22,869 nt of DNA, taken from contig CAUCIO010000017.1 of the NCBI GenBank assembly GCA_958442925.1, positions 1-22,869 on the forward strand, written 5' to 3'. Shown piece by piece: positions 7,560 through 14,897 of the stretch. The DNA comes from an uncultured Clostridium sp. (GTDB taxonomy: Bacteria > Bacillota > Clostridia > Lachnospirales > Lachnospiraceae). The notes under the pieces are model-generated. The model saw nothing but the letters and a program-made list of their open reading frames with translations, did not search any database and was not told where the DNA came from. Within the stretch, counting starts at the first letter, position 1. Each line of letters begins with the position of its first letter. The translations under genes and the position numbers were made by a program.

Positions 7560-7588
7560 TTGTAACCATCTGTCAGATATGATATAAA
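7560..7588 (+). promoter_or_regulatory. Promoter of the glycosyltransferase operon
   Basis: TTGTAA (7560-7565), a 17-base spacer and TATAAA (7583-7588) preceded by TGA. The spacer holds a perfect dyad ATCTG-T-CAGAT (7568-7578) that could be an operator. Confidence 0.6.
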
Positions 7589-7634
7589 GAAAAGGCAAAT
7601 AAATTGACAACTAAGAATTTAAAGGAAAACGAAA

Positions 7635-8594
7635 ATGAAACGGATTTCAATCATTGTTCCCTGCTTTAACGAGCAGGAAGCGCTGCCCTTATTTCTTCAG
7701 GAGATAGGAAGGGTATGCGAGGGGCTTTCTGAGTATGAATTCGAGTGGATTTTCGTGGACGACGGCTCTAAGGACGGGACTCTTGCGCTGCTGAAAGAGA
7801 GGGCGAAGGAGGACTCCAGGATTAAATATATTTCTTTTTCCAGAAATTTTGGCAAGGAGGCAGCGATTTATGCTGGTCTGGAAGCTTCAGAGGGAGACTA
7901 TACAGCCATTATGGATGCAGATCTCCAGGATCCGCCCAGACTTCTGCCGGAAATGATAGAGGCGTTAGAGTCGGGGGAATATGACAGCGCAGCTACAAGG
8001 CGGGTAGACAGAAAGGGCGAGCCTCCGATTCGTTCCTTTTTTGCCAGGATGTTTTATCGCCTGATTCGGAAAATTTCTGATATAGACATTGTGGACGGCG
8101 CCAGGGACTTTCGCCTGATGAACCGGAAGATGAAGGACGCCATTGTGTCCATGACAGAGTACAACCGTTTTTCCAAAGGGATTTTCGGCTGGGTGGGCTT
8201 TCGCACCAGATGGATTCCTTTTGAGAATGTGGAGCGGGTGGCCGGGGAGACCAAGTGGTCTTTTTGGAAGCTTTTAATCTATTCTATCGAGGGAATTGTG
8301 GCTTTCACCACACTTCCCCTCTCTATTGCGGCTTATCTAGGGCTGATTTTCTGCCTGGTGGCTTTTTTCATGGTGCTGGTAGTGATTGCTAAGACTCTGA
8401 TGTTCGGCGACCCGGTAGGAGGCTGGCCTTCTCTGGCCTGTATCATTCTGTTCGTAGGAGGAATCCAGCTGCTCTGTGCAGGCATTGTGGGGAAATATCT
8501 GGCAAAAATTTATCTGGAAGTAAAAAGGCGGCCTCTTTATCTGGTGGCTGAGGATAATTTAAAACATGCTTCCGGAGAGAAGGAGGAATCATGA
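7635..8594 (+). CDS. GtrB-like family 2 glycosyltransferase (polyprenyl-phosphate sugar synthase)
   Basis: The 319-residue protein transfers a sugar, probably glucose, from a nucleotide donor to a polyprenyl phosphate on the inner face of the membrane. The GT-A domain occupies about 1-225: ISIIVPCFNEQEALP at the start, FVDDGSKDGT for nucleotide binding, and the metal-binding MDADLQDPP (about 98-106). Two membrane helices follow near 227-255 and 268-290, then a basic tail (KYLAKIYLEVKRRP), exactly the layout of the GtrB/DPM1-like group including CsbB and YkcC. The downstream gene overlaps by four bases and encodes the predicted acceptor-side glucosyltransferase. No GtrA-type flippase is encoded alongside, although the characterised systems usually have one. 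Confidence 0.9.
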   Translation: MKRISIIVPCFNEQEALPLFLQEIGRVCEGLSEYEFEWIFVDDGSKDGTLALLKERAKEDSRIKYISFSRNFGKEAAIYAGLEASEGDYTAIMDADLQDPPRLLPEMIEALESGEYDSAATRRVDRKGEPPIRSFFARMFYRLIRKISDIDIVDGARDFRLMNRKMKDAIVSMTEYNRFSKGIFGWVGFRTRWIPFENVERVAGETKWSFWKLLIYSIEGIVAFTTLPLSIAAYLGLIFCLVAFFMVLVVIAKTLMFGDPVGGWPSLACIILFVGGIQLLCAGIVGKYLAKIYLEVKRRPLYLVAEDNLKHASGEKEES

Positions 8595-10171
8595 CAGTTC
8601 CTTTTCTTTCTTTTATCAGAGAAAACAGGGCGGGCGCTTTGCTGTCGGGAGCGGCCGTCCTCTGTACCTATGGGGCCTGGATGACCAGACAGGATATTAC
8701 GATTGATACAGAAATTATGATGGCAGATCCTGAGGCGATGATGGATTCCTGGCTGGGAATCAATCGGTTTGGTCTTGTTTTTACCAAGCACCTCTTTGGC
8801 CAGACTTCTTTTCACCCTGTTTTTTCACGTGTGCTTACTGTGGTTTTATTGTGGATAACAGCCATGGTTTTATCGTTTTTTGTGTATAAATGGAGCGGAG
8901 AACAGAAGCGTTTTCGTCTGTTTGCAGCCGTATTTCCTGTGGTGTACGTGACAGCGCCCTGCTTTACAGAGCAGTTCTATTTTGTACTGCAGTCGGCAGA
9001 GGTGGTTTTCGCCCTGCTTCTCTGTGTCCTGGCGGCGTATGGAGCCGGAAAATTTGCTCTTTTCGGGGGAAAATGGATCTGGGCGGCTGGCTCAGTTCTG
9101 CTGCTGGTATGGGCCTTTGGAACGTATCAGGCTATGGCGGCTGTGGCCGTGTCTGTGATGGCAGTTCTCTTTCTGACTGTCTATCTGGGAAAACATGGCA
9201 GGAATCTGGATCAGAAACGGTTTGGCTGGCTTTTGGCTGGTATAAAGTTGGCAGCCGTATTTTTGAGCGGATTTGTTCTGTACATGATAACTGCCTTGGC
9301 AGTCCGTACTCTGTCCGGCGGCAGCGAAGCTTATGTGGCTGATATGATGCATTGGAAAAGGGACGGATTTGATGTCTGTCTCCGCTCAATTTCAGGAGAG
9401 CTGAGGCGGGTATTTGACTGCTACTATGTCATGTTCCGACCGGAGTTTGGCTGGTCAGTCCTTTTATTTTTTATTTCGTCTCTGGTGTGGATGGGAATCA
9501 GGAAACGGCCTGGAAAGCCATGGTTTCTGGCGTCAGTCAGTGTCTTTTTGCTGTCTCCGTTTTTGATGACCATTGTGGCGGGATTTTACCAGCCCATCCG
9601 TGCCCATCTGGTGTATCCGCTGGTCTTTGCCTTTTCAGTTTCTTTTCTGATAGCTTTTCTCTGGCCAGGGGAGGACAGAGAGGGAAGAGATGGAAGCATG
9701 TGGTGGAGAAAGGGAGCCGCGTCTGTGGCAGCAGCACTGTGCCTTCTTATTTCCTGGAACCAGGCAAAGGACGCAGCCGCATTGTTTGAGACCATTCATC
9801 AGGTATCGGATCAGGATATCAGCCTGACCGGAGAAATCTATGAAAGAGCCAGTGAAACGGCAGAGAGGGAAGGAAGAGATGCAGAAGACTGTGTGTTCAT
9901 TTTCCTGGGCAAACGGGAAGCAGCTCTTTTGCCGGAGTCTCTGAGAGGAGATGTAATCGGCTGTTCCTTCTACCAGTGGGATGCACAGAGCCCTATGGGA
10001 ATTTCCAGGAGAATTTACGATCTGATGCAGGCGTTAAACCTGCCCTCGAAGGAACCGGTGCTGTCCAGATATTTAGATTCTCTGCCTTTTGCAGAAGAGA
10101 TGACCTGCTATCCGGAGGAAGGCAGCATCCGGATGGATGAGGATACGGTGATTGTGAAGCTGTCAGAATGA
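8591..10171 (+). CDS. GtrII-type membrane glucosyltransferase
   Basis: This 526-residue polytopic membrane protein fits the glucosyltransferase GtrII family (Glucos_trans_II). The early segment ITIDTEIMMADPEAMMDSWLGINRFGLVFTKHLFG matches the family's conserved first outer loop, with acidic residues that are likely catalytic. About ten hydrophobic helices run to about residue 395 and a soluble domain follows (about 400-526), probably outside the membrane. In phage serotype-conversion systems such proteins take glucose from undecaprenyl-phosphate and attach it to a surface polymer outside the membrane; here the acceptor would be a wall polymer or teichoic acid, which is inference. It is translationally coupled to the GtrB-like gene by an ATGA overlap. 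Confidence 0.82.
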   Translation: MTVPFLSFIRENRAGALLSGAAVLCTYGAWMTRQDITIDTEIMMADPEAMMDSWLGINRFGLVFTKHLFGQTSFHPVFSRVLTVVLLWITAMVLSFFVYKWSGEQKRFRLFAAVFPVVYVTAPCFTEQFYFVLQSAEVVFALLLCVLAAYGAGKFALFGGKWIWAAGSVLLLVWAFGTYQAMAAVAVSVMAVLFLTVYLGKHGRNLDQKRFGWLLAGIKLAAVFLSGFVLYMITALAVRTLSGGSEAYVADMMHWKRDGFDVCLRSISGELRRVFDCYYVMFRPEFGWSVLLFFISSLVWMGIRKRPGKPWFLASVSVFLLSPFLMTIVAGFYQPIRAHLVYPLVFAFSVSFLIAFLWPGEDREGRDGSMWWRKGAASVAAALCLLISWNQAKDAAALFETIHQVSDQDISLTGEIYERASETAEREGRDAEDCVFIFLGKREAALLPESLRGDVIGCSFYQWDAQSPMGISRRIYDLMQALNLPSKEPVLSRYLDSLPFAEEMTCYPEEGSIRMDEDTVIVKLSE

Positions 10172-10204
10172 TTTACAATATAAACATAGAAAGGTTGTGC
10201 ATAA

Positions 10205-11488
10205 ATGTTCCCAAAAAGGATTCTGACCAGAAGAGATAAATTTCTGCTCTTGTCTCTGATTCCTGTTTACTTTATTGTCTGCGGATTTATTCTGCAGCCG
10301 TTTTCGGAGATCTGGCCGGGAATGGTTACTCTGATTCGGGAACCGGATTTCCTGATTACCGACTATTTTGTGGTGGGAGGTGTGGGAGCGGCTTTCTTAA
10401 ATGCGGGAGTTTTGACGCTTTTAAGTATTGCCCTTATCTATTTTCTGGATATGGAAATGGACGGACACACGATTACTTCCGCCTGCCTGATGTTCGGATT
10501 CTCACTGTTTGGAAAGAATCTGTTTAATATCTGGACAATTATGCTGGGCATCTGGCTTTATGCAAAATACCATAAAACTCATATGTCCCGGTATGTTTAT
10601 GTAGGACTTTATGGAACCAGTCTGTCTCCCATTATTACGCAGCTGATGCACATTGGAAATCTTCCTGTTCTGGCCAGATTTTTCCTGGCTCTTACAGCAG
10701 GCATATTAATTGGTTTTGTACTTCCGCCTCTGGCAGCCCAGGTTCACCATGCCCATCAGGGATATTCTCTTTACAATGTGGGATTTGCCGGCGGAATTAT
10801 TGCTACAGTTATTGTCTCTCTTCTGAAATCTTTTGGGATCACAGTAGAGAGCCGGCTGATCTGGTACACAGGAAGCGATTTTCTGTTTTTTACTCTGCTG
10901 TCTATCCTGTTTGCCGGTATGGCGGCAGGTGCTTTCTTATTCGGCGGCCGCGGTGTGGTGGAGGAATACTGGGAAATTATCCGAAGTTCCGGCCACGGCG
11001 GCTCGGATTACCTGAGAGATAACGGCGGACCGGCCACAGTTCTTAATATGGCGGTGAACGGCTTTATAGCCACACTTCTGGTGCTGATTGCCGGAGGAGA
11101 TTTAAACGGGCCTACCATTGGAGGTATTTTTACAGTGGTAGGATTCAGCTCTACGGGAAAGCATATCCGGAATATTTTTCCGATTATGGCCGGTGTGTAT
11201 CTGGCAGGGCTTACGAAGAGGTGGAATATCAGTGATCCGTCGCCTATGCTGGCGTTTCTCTTTTCTACTACCCTGGCCCCCATATCAGGAGAATTTGGCT
11301 GGCTGGCCGGGTTAGTGGCCGGTTTTCTTCACTCCTCTGTGGCCTTAAATGTGGGAATTGTATACGGAGGAATGAATCTTTATAATAACGGCTTCGCCGG
11401 AGGAATGGTAGCCATCTTCATGGTTCCTGTTATCCAGTCTGTGAGAGACAGAAGAGCGAGGGCAAAGGAAGAGGAGGCTCTGGAATAG
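10205..11488 (+). CDS. DUF1576 polytopic membrane protein with internal duplication
   Basis: The 427-residue protein belongs to the DUF1576 family of unknown function, found mainly in anaerobic Firmicutes. It is almost all membrane segments and consists of two homologous halves. Examples are FSLFGKNLFNIWTIMLGIWL in the first half against FSSTGKHIRNIFPIMAGVYL in the second, and YSLYNVGFAGGIIATVIV against MNLYNNGFAGGMVAIFMV. The repeated NxGFAGG and GK-x-x-x-NI-x-x-IM elements suggest re-entrant or pore-lining segments, as in duplicated transporters, but no transport activity is established. It starts 33 bases after the glucosyltransferase gene with an AAAGG ribosome site, so it may be the third gene of that operon. 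A strong terminator hairpin overlaps its stop codon. Confidence 0.85.
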   Translation: MFPKRILTRRDKFLLLSLIPVYFIVCGFILQPFSEIWPGMVTLIREPDFLITDYFVVGGVGAAFLNAGVLTLLSIALIYFLDMEMDGHTITSACLMFGFSLFGKNLFNIWTIMLGIWLYAKYHKTHMSRYVYVGLYGTSLSPIITQLMHIGNLPVLARFFLALTAGILIGFVLPPLAAQVHHAHQGYSLYNVGFAGGIIATVIVSLLKSFGITVESRLIWYTGSDFLFFTLLSILFAGMAAGAFLFGGRGVVEEYWEIIRSSGHGGSDYLRDNGGPATVLNMAVNGFIATLLVLIAGGDLNGPTIGGIFTVVGFSSTGKHIRNIFPIMAGVYLAGLTKRWNISDPSPMLAFLFSTTLAPISGEFGWLAGLVAGFLHSSVALNVGIVYGGMNLYNNGFAGGMVAIFMVPVIQSVRDRRARAKEEEALE

Positions 11489-11500
11489 AGCCTCCTCTTT
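11469..11500. terminator. Terminator between convergent genes
   Basis: AAGAGGAGGCTC (11469-11480) and GAGCCTCCTCTT (11488-11499) form a perfect 12-bp stem with a 7-base loop, followed by a short T run on the plus strand. The stem spans the stop codon of the DUF1576 gene and sits 11 bases from the end of the opposing ATPase gene, so it may work for both. Confidence 0.85.
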
Positions 11501-11510
11501 TACCTTTCCG

Positions 11511-13337
11511 TTATTTTCTGTACCTGGCCAGGCAGGCGCATACTTCCTGCTTTCTTGGCCGGGCAAAGCCGGATGCTGCAAAGCCTCCTCCCTTGCTTTT
11601 TTTCAGGAAGGAGGAGAAACCTTCTGTTTCCCACATCTTTTCCAGATGATCGGCTATCTGGGCAATGCTTGCTTCGCCGTCTGCCAGAACAGAGCAGGCG
11701 TACCTGAGAATATAGGCCAAAGCCGCCGTCTGCTCGGAATCTGCAATCTGTTCCACATAGTGGAGATTTACTGTATTTTTATCAATGGAGAAGGAATCTC
11801 TGTCAAAACATTTGATCTTCGCGTCTGCGAGGCGTTTGCCATTGACCCGGTAAGGGCGGGAAAGTTCCGGCAGACGGAACAAGGGAGCTTGCTCCTGAGA
11901 CTTCAACGGAGATGGGAAAGCGTTTAACGTCTCCCTTACCTTGCTGGTAATGTCTACAGGCCGGTAGCAGTCCATCTGAATGACTGTATCTGCGATATGG
12001 AAAAATGCTCCGGAGCTTCCGGCTACCAGAATCGTAGAAATACCGGATGTTTCAAACAGCTGTCTGGCCCGCTCGATAAAAGGAGTAATGGGTTCTTTTT
12101 TTCTGTGGATGATCTGCTGCATCAGCTCGTCCCGGACCATGAAATTGGCGGCGCAGGTATCCTCGTCAATGAGAAAGGTCCGGCATCCGGAGAACATGCC
12201 TTCTACAATACCAGCTGCCTGGGAGGTGGATCCGCTGGCGTCTTCTGTGGTGAAATGGCAGGTATCCTTTCCATTCGGAAGATCATTGATAAACAGGGAG
12301 ATGTCCGTATCCTCAATATAGCGTCCATCCTCTGCCCGCAGCTTGACGGCAGTGGAATCTGTGATTACATATTCCCGTCCGTCTCCGGAAATATGGTTGT
12401 AGACACCCATTTCCAGAGCCTTTAAAAGGGTAGATTTGCCGTGATATCCTCCTCCTGCGATGAGAGTAATGCCTTTTGGAATTCCCATGCCGGAGATAAG
12501 GCCCTTATGAGGCAGGGAAAGCTGTATTCTGAGAGAAGCCGGAGACTGGAAAGGTACACAGCCTTTTAAGGGCAGATCGGAGACGCCGCTCTGTCTGGGA
12601 AGAATGGAATCATCTCCCACAAAAGCGGCCAGATTCAGACGTTCCAGCTCATTTCTGATAAATTCCTGATCATCGGCCAGATCAGCCCTTCTTTGGATCT
12701 CACCGGCAGGAAGGGAAGCAAATAGAAGGGATTTTTTAACACAGGCCGGAATAAAATCAAAGAGAATTTTTTCCAGTTCTCTGGCATTGCTCGTGCGCCC
12801 ATTAGCCGGAAAACCAGCGTGGAAACGCAGCCAGATTCCGTCCTCACAGATTTCACAGGCAGTTCTGGATAAAACTTCCTGTCCGCAGTGTGTGACAGAA
12901 ATCAGGCCGCTTTTACCGGAACCCTTGGCCTGAAAATTAAAATGGGCTGCTTCTTTTCCGAACTGACGGATCAGATAGTCTTCAAGAGCCGTTTTTCTCA
13001 CATCAGTGCTGTAGAGCGAGCTGTCAAAGCCAGCTGTTTTGTGGGGGACAAATACGCTCAGATGGGAGGGAGAGGCGAAGGGATCTCCCTGTACATGGTC
13101 AATGGAAAGCTGAAATCCGGGAAAACGGTAGATTCCGGCTAAAGATTTATAGGCCGGATAGCTTTTTCGGTCAATGGAGAGCAGGAGAGTCCGAAGTTCC
13201 TCAGAGGTCTTTAAAACTCTGGGTTTATCCGGAGTGGAGAACCGTCCGCCGTCCCGGCTGTTTCTTCCGTCTCCTCCCCGTCCGCCGCCGTTTCCGCTTC
13301 GGCGTCCTCTGTTTTTATAGGAATCGTATGGTGTCAT
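11511..13337 (-). CDS. Predicted ATPase of the ABC class (COG3044) with Arg/Gly-rich N-terminus
   Basis: This soluble protein belongs to the uncharacterised ABC_ATPase family (COG3044). The P-loop is AGGGYHGKSTLLKALE, followed by the GREYVITDSTAVKLRAEDGRYI region. FLIDEDTCAANFMVRD supplies the Walker B-like acidic residues, and ISTILVAGSSGAFFHIADTVIQMD is the usual following strand. I take the ATG at 13337 (608 residues); a TTG at 13343 sits eight bases after AAAGGA and is also possible, while the most upstream TTG at 13370 has no ribosome site. Before the conserved domain lies a low-complexity segment, NRGRRSGNGGGRGGDGRNSR, resembling RG/RGG RNA-binding tails. Nothing is known of the substrate; the tail hints at nucleic acid binding. 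Confidence 0.85.
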   Translation of the reverse strand: MTPYDSYKNRGRRSGNGGGRGGDGRNSRDGGRFSTPDKPRVLKTSEELRTLLLSIDRKSYPAYKSLAGIYRFPGFQLSIDHVQGDPFASPSHLSVFVPHKTAGFDSSLYSTDVRKTALEDYLIRQFGKEAAHFNFQAKGSGKSGLISVTHCGQEVLSRTACEICEDGIWLRFHAGFPANGRTSNARELEKILFDFIPACVKKSLLFASLPAGEIQRRADLADDQEFIRNELERLNLAAFVGDDSILPRQSGVSDLPLKGCVPFQSPASLRIQLSLPHKGLISGMGIPKGITLIAGGGYHGKSTLLKALEMGVYNHISGDGREYVITDSTAVKLRAEDGRYIEDTDISLFINDLPNGKDTCHFTTEDASGSTSQAAGIVEGMFSGCRTFLIDEDTCAANFMVRDELMQQIIHRKKEPITPFIERARQLFETSGISTILVAGSSGAFFHIADTVIQMDCYRPVDITSKVRETLNAFPSPLKSQEQAPLFRLPELSRPYRVNGKRLADAKIKCFDRDSFSIDKNTVNLHYVEQIADSEQTAALAYILRYACSVLADGEASIAQIADHLEKMWETEGFSSFLKKSKGGGFAASGFARPRKQEVCACLARYRK

Positions 13338-13420
13338 AGTCAAGTACCTGTTCCTTTCTGACTCAGTCAATTAAATAGTAGGTAGGTGCGTTACTTCGCT
13401 GGCCAAAACCGGCGCGGTAT

Positions 13421-13442
13421 CACATCTGTATTCTGGAGTTAT
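13421..13442 (+). repeat. Solitary copy of the 22-base motif of the nearby palindrome
   Basis: Bases 13421-13442 match 13641-13662 at 19 of 22 positions in the same orientation, and the reverse complement of the same motif starts the palindrome at 13595. It lies in the leader of the minus-strand ATPase gene, next to its -10 box. Confidence 0.55.
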
Positions 13443-13449
13443 TATACCA
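13441..13449 (-). promoter_or_regulatory. Extended -10 promoter of the ABC-class ATPase gene
   Basis: On the minus strand this reads TGGTATAAT, a perfect -10 with TGn. The expected -35 position is poor. It gives a leader of roughly 95 bases before the ATG at 13337. Confidence 0.55.
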
Positions 13450-13523
13450 TCCCTTTACAAAGGCGGGAAGACCTCCCTGCCATTTCAAATTTTACAGATA
13501 GGGTGGGCGGATAGAAAAAAGTG

Positions 13524-13532
13524 TGATATAAT
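13524..13532 (+). promoter_or_regulatory. Extended -10 promoter of the YcxB-like gene
   Basis: TGATATAAT is a perfect extended -10. It lies about 170 bases ahead of the ATG at 13701, implying a long transcribed leader that includes the whole palindromic block. Confidence 0.6.
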
Positions 13533-13533
13533 G

Positions 13534-13660
13534 TACCACGTCAGCAGGAAAGCAAGCGTTGCCGCAGGCAGCATTTGTTTTTATCTGACGTGGTAACTCC
13601 AAAATATACAGCTGCCTTTGGCAGCGTCAGATGTGCAAAGCACAGCTGAATTTTGGAGTT
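13534..13660 (+). repeat. Nested palindromic block in the leader, possible switch RNA or repeat element
   Basis: Two structured units lie in tandem. Unit 1 has TACCACGTCAG (13534-13544) pairing with CTGACGTGGTA (13585-13595), enclosing a hairpin GTTGCC-GCA-GGCAGC. Unit 2 has AACTCCAAAA (13595-13604) pairing with TTTTGGAGTT (13651-13660), enclosing GCTGCC-TTT-GGCAGC (13611-13625) and TGTGC-AAA-GCACA (13632-13644). In addition ATCTGACG (13583-13590) is perfectly complementary to CGTCAGAT (13625-13632), which would break unit 1. No T run follows, so it is not a plain terminator. Confidence 0.6.
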
Positions 13661-13700
13661 ATAAATAGGGGGAAATTATTCATAGGAGGAAAGTTTTAGG

Positions 13701-14831
13701 ATGAGCAAAGGGTATTTTCATGTCTTCCACGATCCGGAGGATGGATTTATATCAGGAAAGGCGAAAGATGTGGCGAGAGACATGGTGGCCAGAGGGGCGT
13801 TTAAGCCTTATGGCTGGCTGGAAATTCTGATTTGGACAGGAGTTTCCATGTTTCTTTCAGTAGAGCTGTGCAAGTATCTGAATGTAGAAAGCGGCGTTGT
13901 TAAAATAGCTCTGTGGCCATTTTTAGGAGTTCTGTTTTATCTGATATCAAGAGGCGTATTTTTCCTGTCCGCCTGGGTGACATCCAGAAAAAATGCGGGA
14001 AATCCTCAGTTCCGCCAGTCCTTCCGCCAGTATCTCTGGTTTGGTGAAGGAAGTATGTTTACAGAATCGGATGATTCCAGAATGGATGTGTCCTATAAAA
14101 AGATCGAAAGCCTTGAGTGTAAAAATGGGCAGTTTATCCTGAATATGAAAGCAGGAAAAAGGATTGTTCTGGAAAAGAAAAATTTCCTTGAGGGAAATCC
14201 AAATGATTTCGAGGCATTTCTGCGCGGGAAAATGGCTGAGGAAGCTTCTCTGGAGCTGCAGGCAGACGCTCCGAGAGCAGAGGTTATGGAAAGCGAGGAA
14301 GGCATTTACAGGCTGTATAAAGCGGCAGAATGGAACCGTATTCAGGCCGGCAGGGAAAAACACCCTGCAAGCATGTATTTAATTGTCTTTCTCTGTGTCA
14401 GCGCAGCGTTTACATTTATTAATATGACGTTAAAGCAGATTACGCTGCCCTTTGGCATTTATCTGGCCATTGAAGCAGTTCTCGCCGGTGTCTGCGCTGC
14501 TCACTATTTCCTGAAAAATAAGGAAGCCAGAAGCGAAAAGGCTCTGAGAAAGGCGGCTGCTAAAGACTGGAGTAAGATTAAGGAAAAAGCAGACGGTATG
14601 AAGAAAGAACTGGTATTCTTTAAGAACGGTTTCAAGGTTCAGACAGAGGAATATATTACCTCCTATGATTACAGAAACCTGAATACCATGATTGTTTCAA
14701 AGGATACGATGGTAGTATCCGGAGACGGATTTTCTTTTGTGGCCCTGATGGGAACGGAATCAGAGGGCTACTATGAGATGAAGAAGCTGGTAGAAAACGG
14801 CTCCAGCCTGAAGATTCAGGTAATGGAATAG
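13701..14831 (+). CDS. YcxB-like membrane protein with two tandem modules
   Basis: The 376-residue product is built as two copies of a two-helix plus soluble-domain module. Membrane pairs lie near 37-55 with 67-92 and near 224-242 with 248-271. Each is followed by a beta-rich domain of YcxB type, about 105-167 (YLWFGEGSMFTESDDSRMDVSYKKIESL) and about 300-365 (ELVFFKNGFKVQTEEYITSYDYRNLNTMIVSKDTMVV). Single-module YcxB proteins are around 170-190 residues, so this is close to double. The function of the family is unknown; the domain is expected on the cytoplasmic face. AGGAGGA lies about ten bases before the ATG. The gene is transcribed alone, from a long structured leader to a strong terminator. 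Confidence 0.7.
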   Translation: MSKGYFHVFHDPEDGFISGKAKDVARDMVARGAFKPYGWLEILIWTGVSMFLSVELCKYLNVESGVVKIALWPFLGVLFYLISRGVFFLSAWVTSRKNAGNPQFRQSFRQYLWFGEGSMFTESDDSRMDVSYKKIESLECKNGQFILNMKAGKRIVLEKKNFLEGNPNDFEAFLRGKMAEEASLELQADAPRAEVMESEEGIYRLYKAAEWNRIQAGREKHPASMYLIVFLCVSAAFTFINMTLKQITLPFGIYLAIEAVLAGVCAAHYFLKNKEARSEKALRKAAAKDWSKIKEKADGMKKELVFFKNGFKVQTEEYITSYDYRNLNTMIVSKDTMVVSGDGFSFVALMGTESEGYYEMKKLVENGSSLKIQVME

Positions 14832-14845
14832 AATGAAACGATTAT

Positions 14846-14880
14846 AAAAGCGGCACAGCCTGAAGGCTGTGCCGCTTTTG
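14846..14880. terminator. Bidirectional terminator between convergent genes
   Basis: A perfect 15-bp stem, AAAAGCGGCACAGCC (14846-14860) and GGCTGTGCCGCTTTT (14865-14879), with a TGAA loop. The A and T ends give a T run in both directions, so it can serve both the YcxB-like gene and the amidohydrolase gene ending at 14898. Confidence 0.92.
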
Positions 14881-14897
14881 TATGCCCTTCTTTCTTC

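Noticed and set aside
11646..12425. Overlapping plus-strand open frames opposite the ABC-class ATPase gene
   Set aside because: They lack ribosome sites and family resemblance, and lie over a well conserved minus-strand coding sequence.
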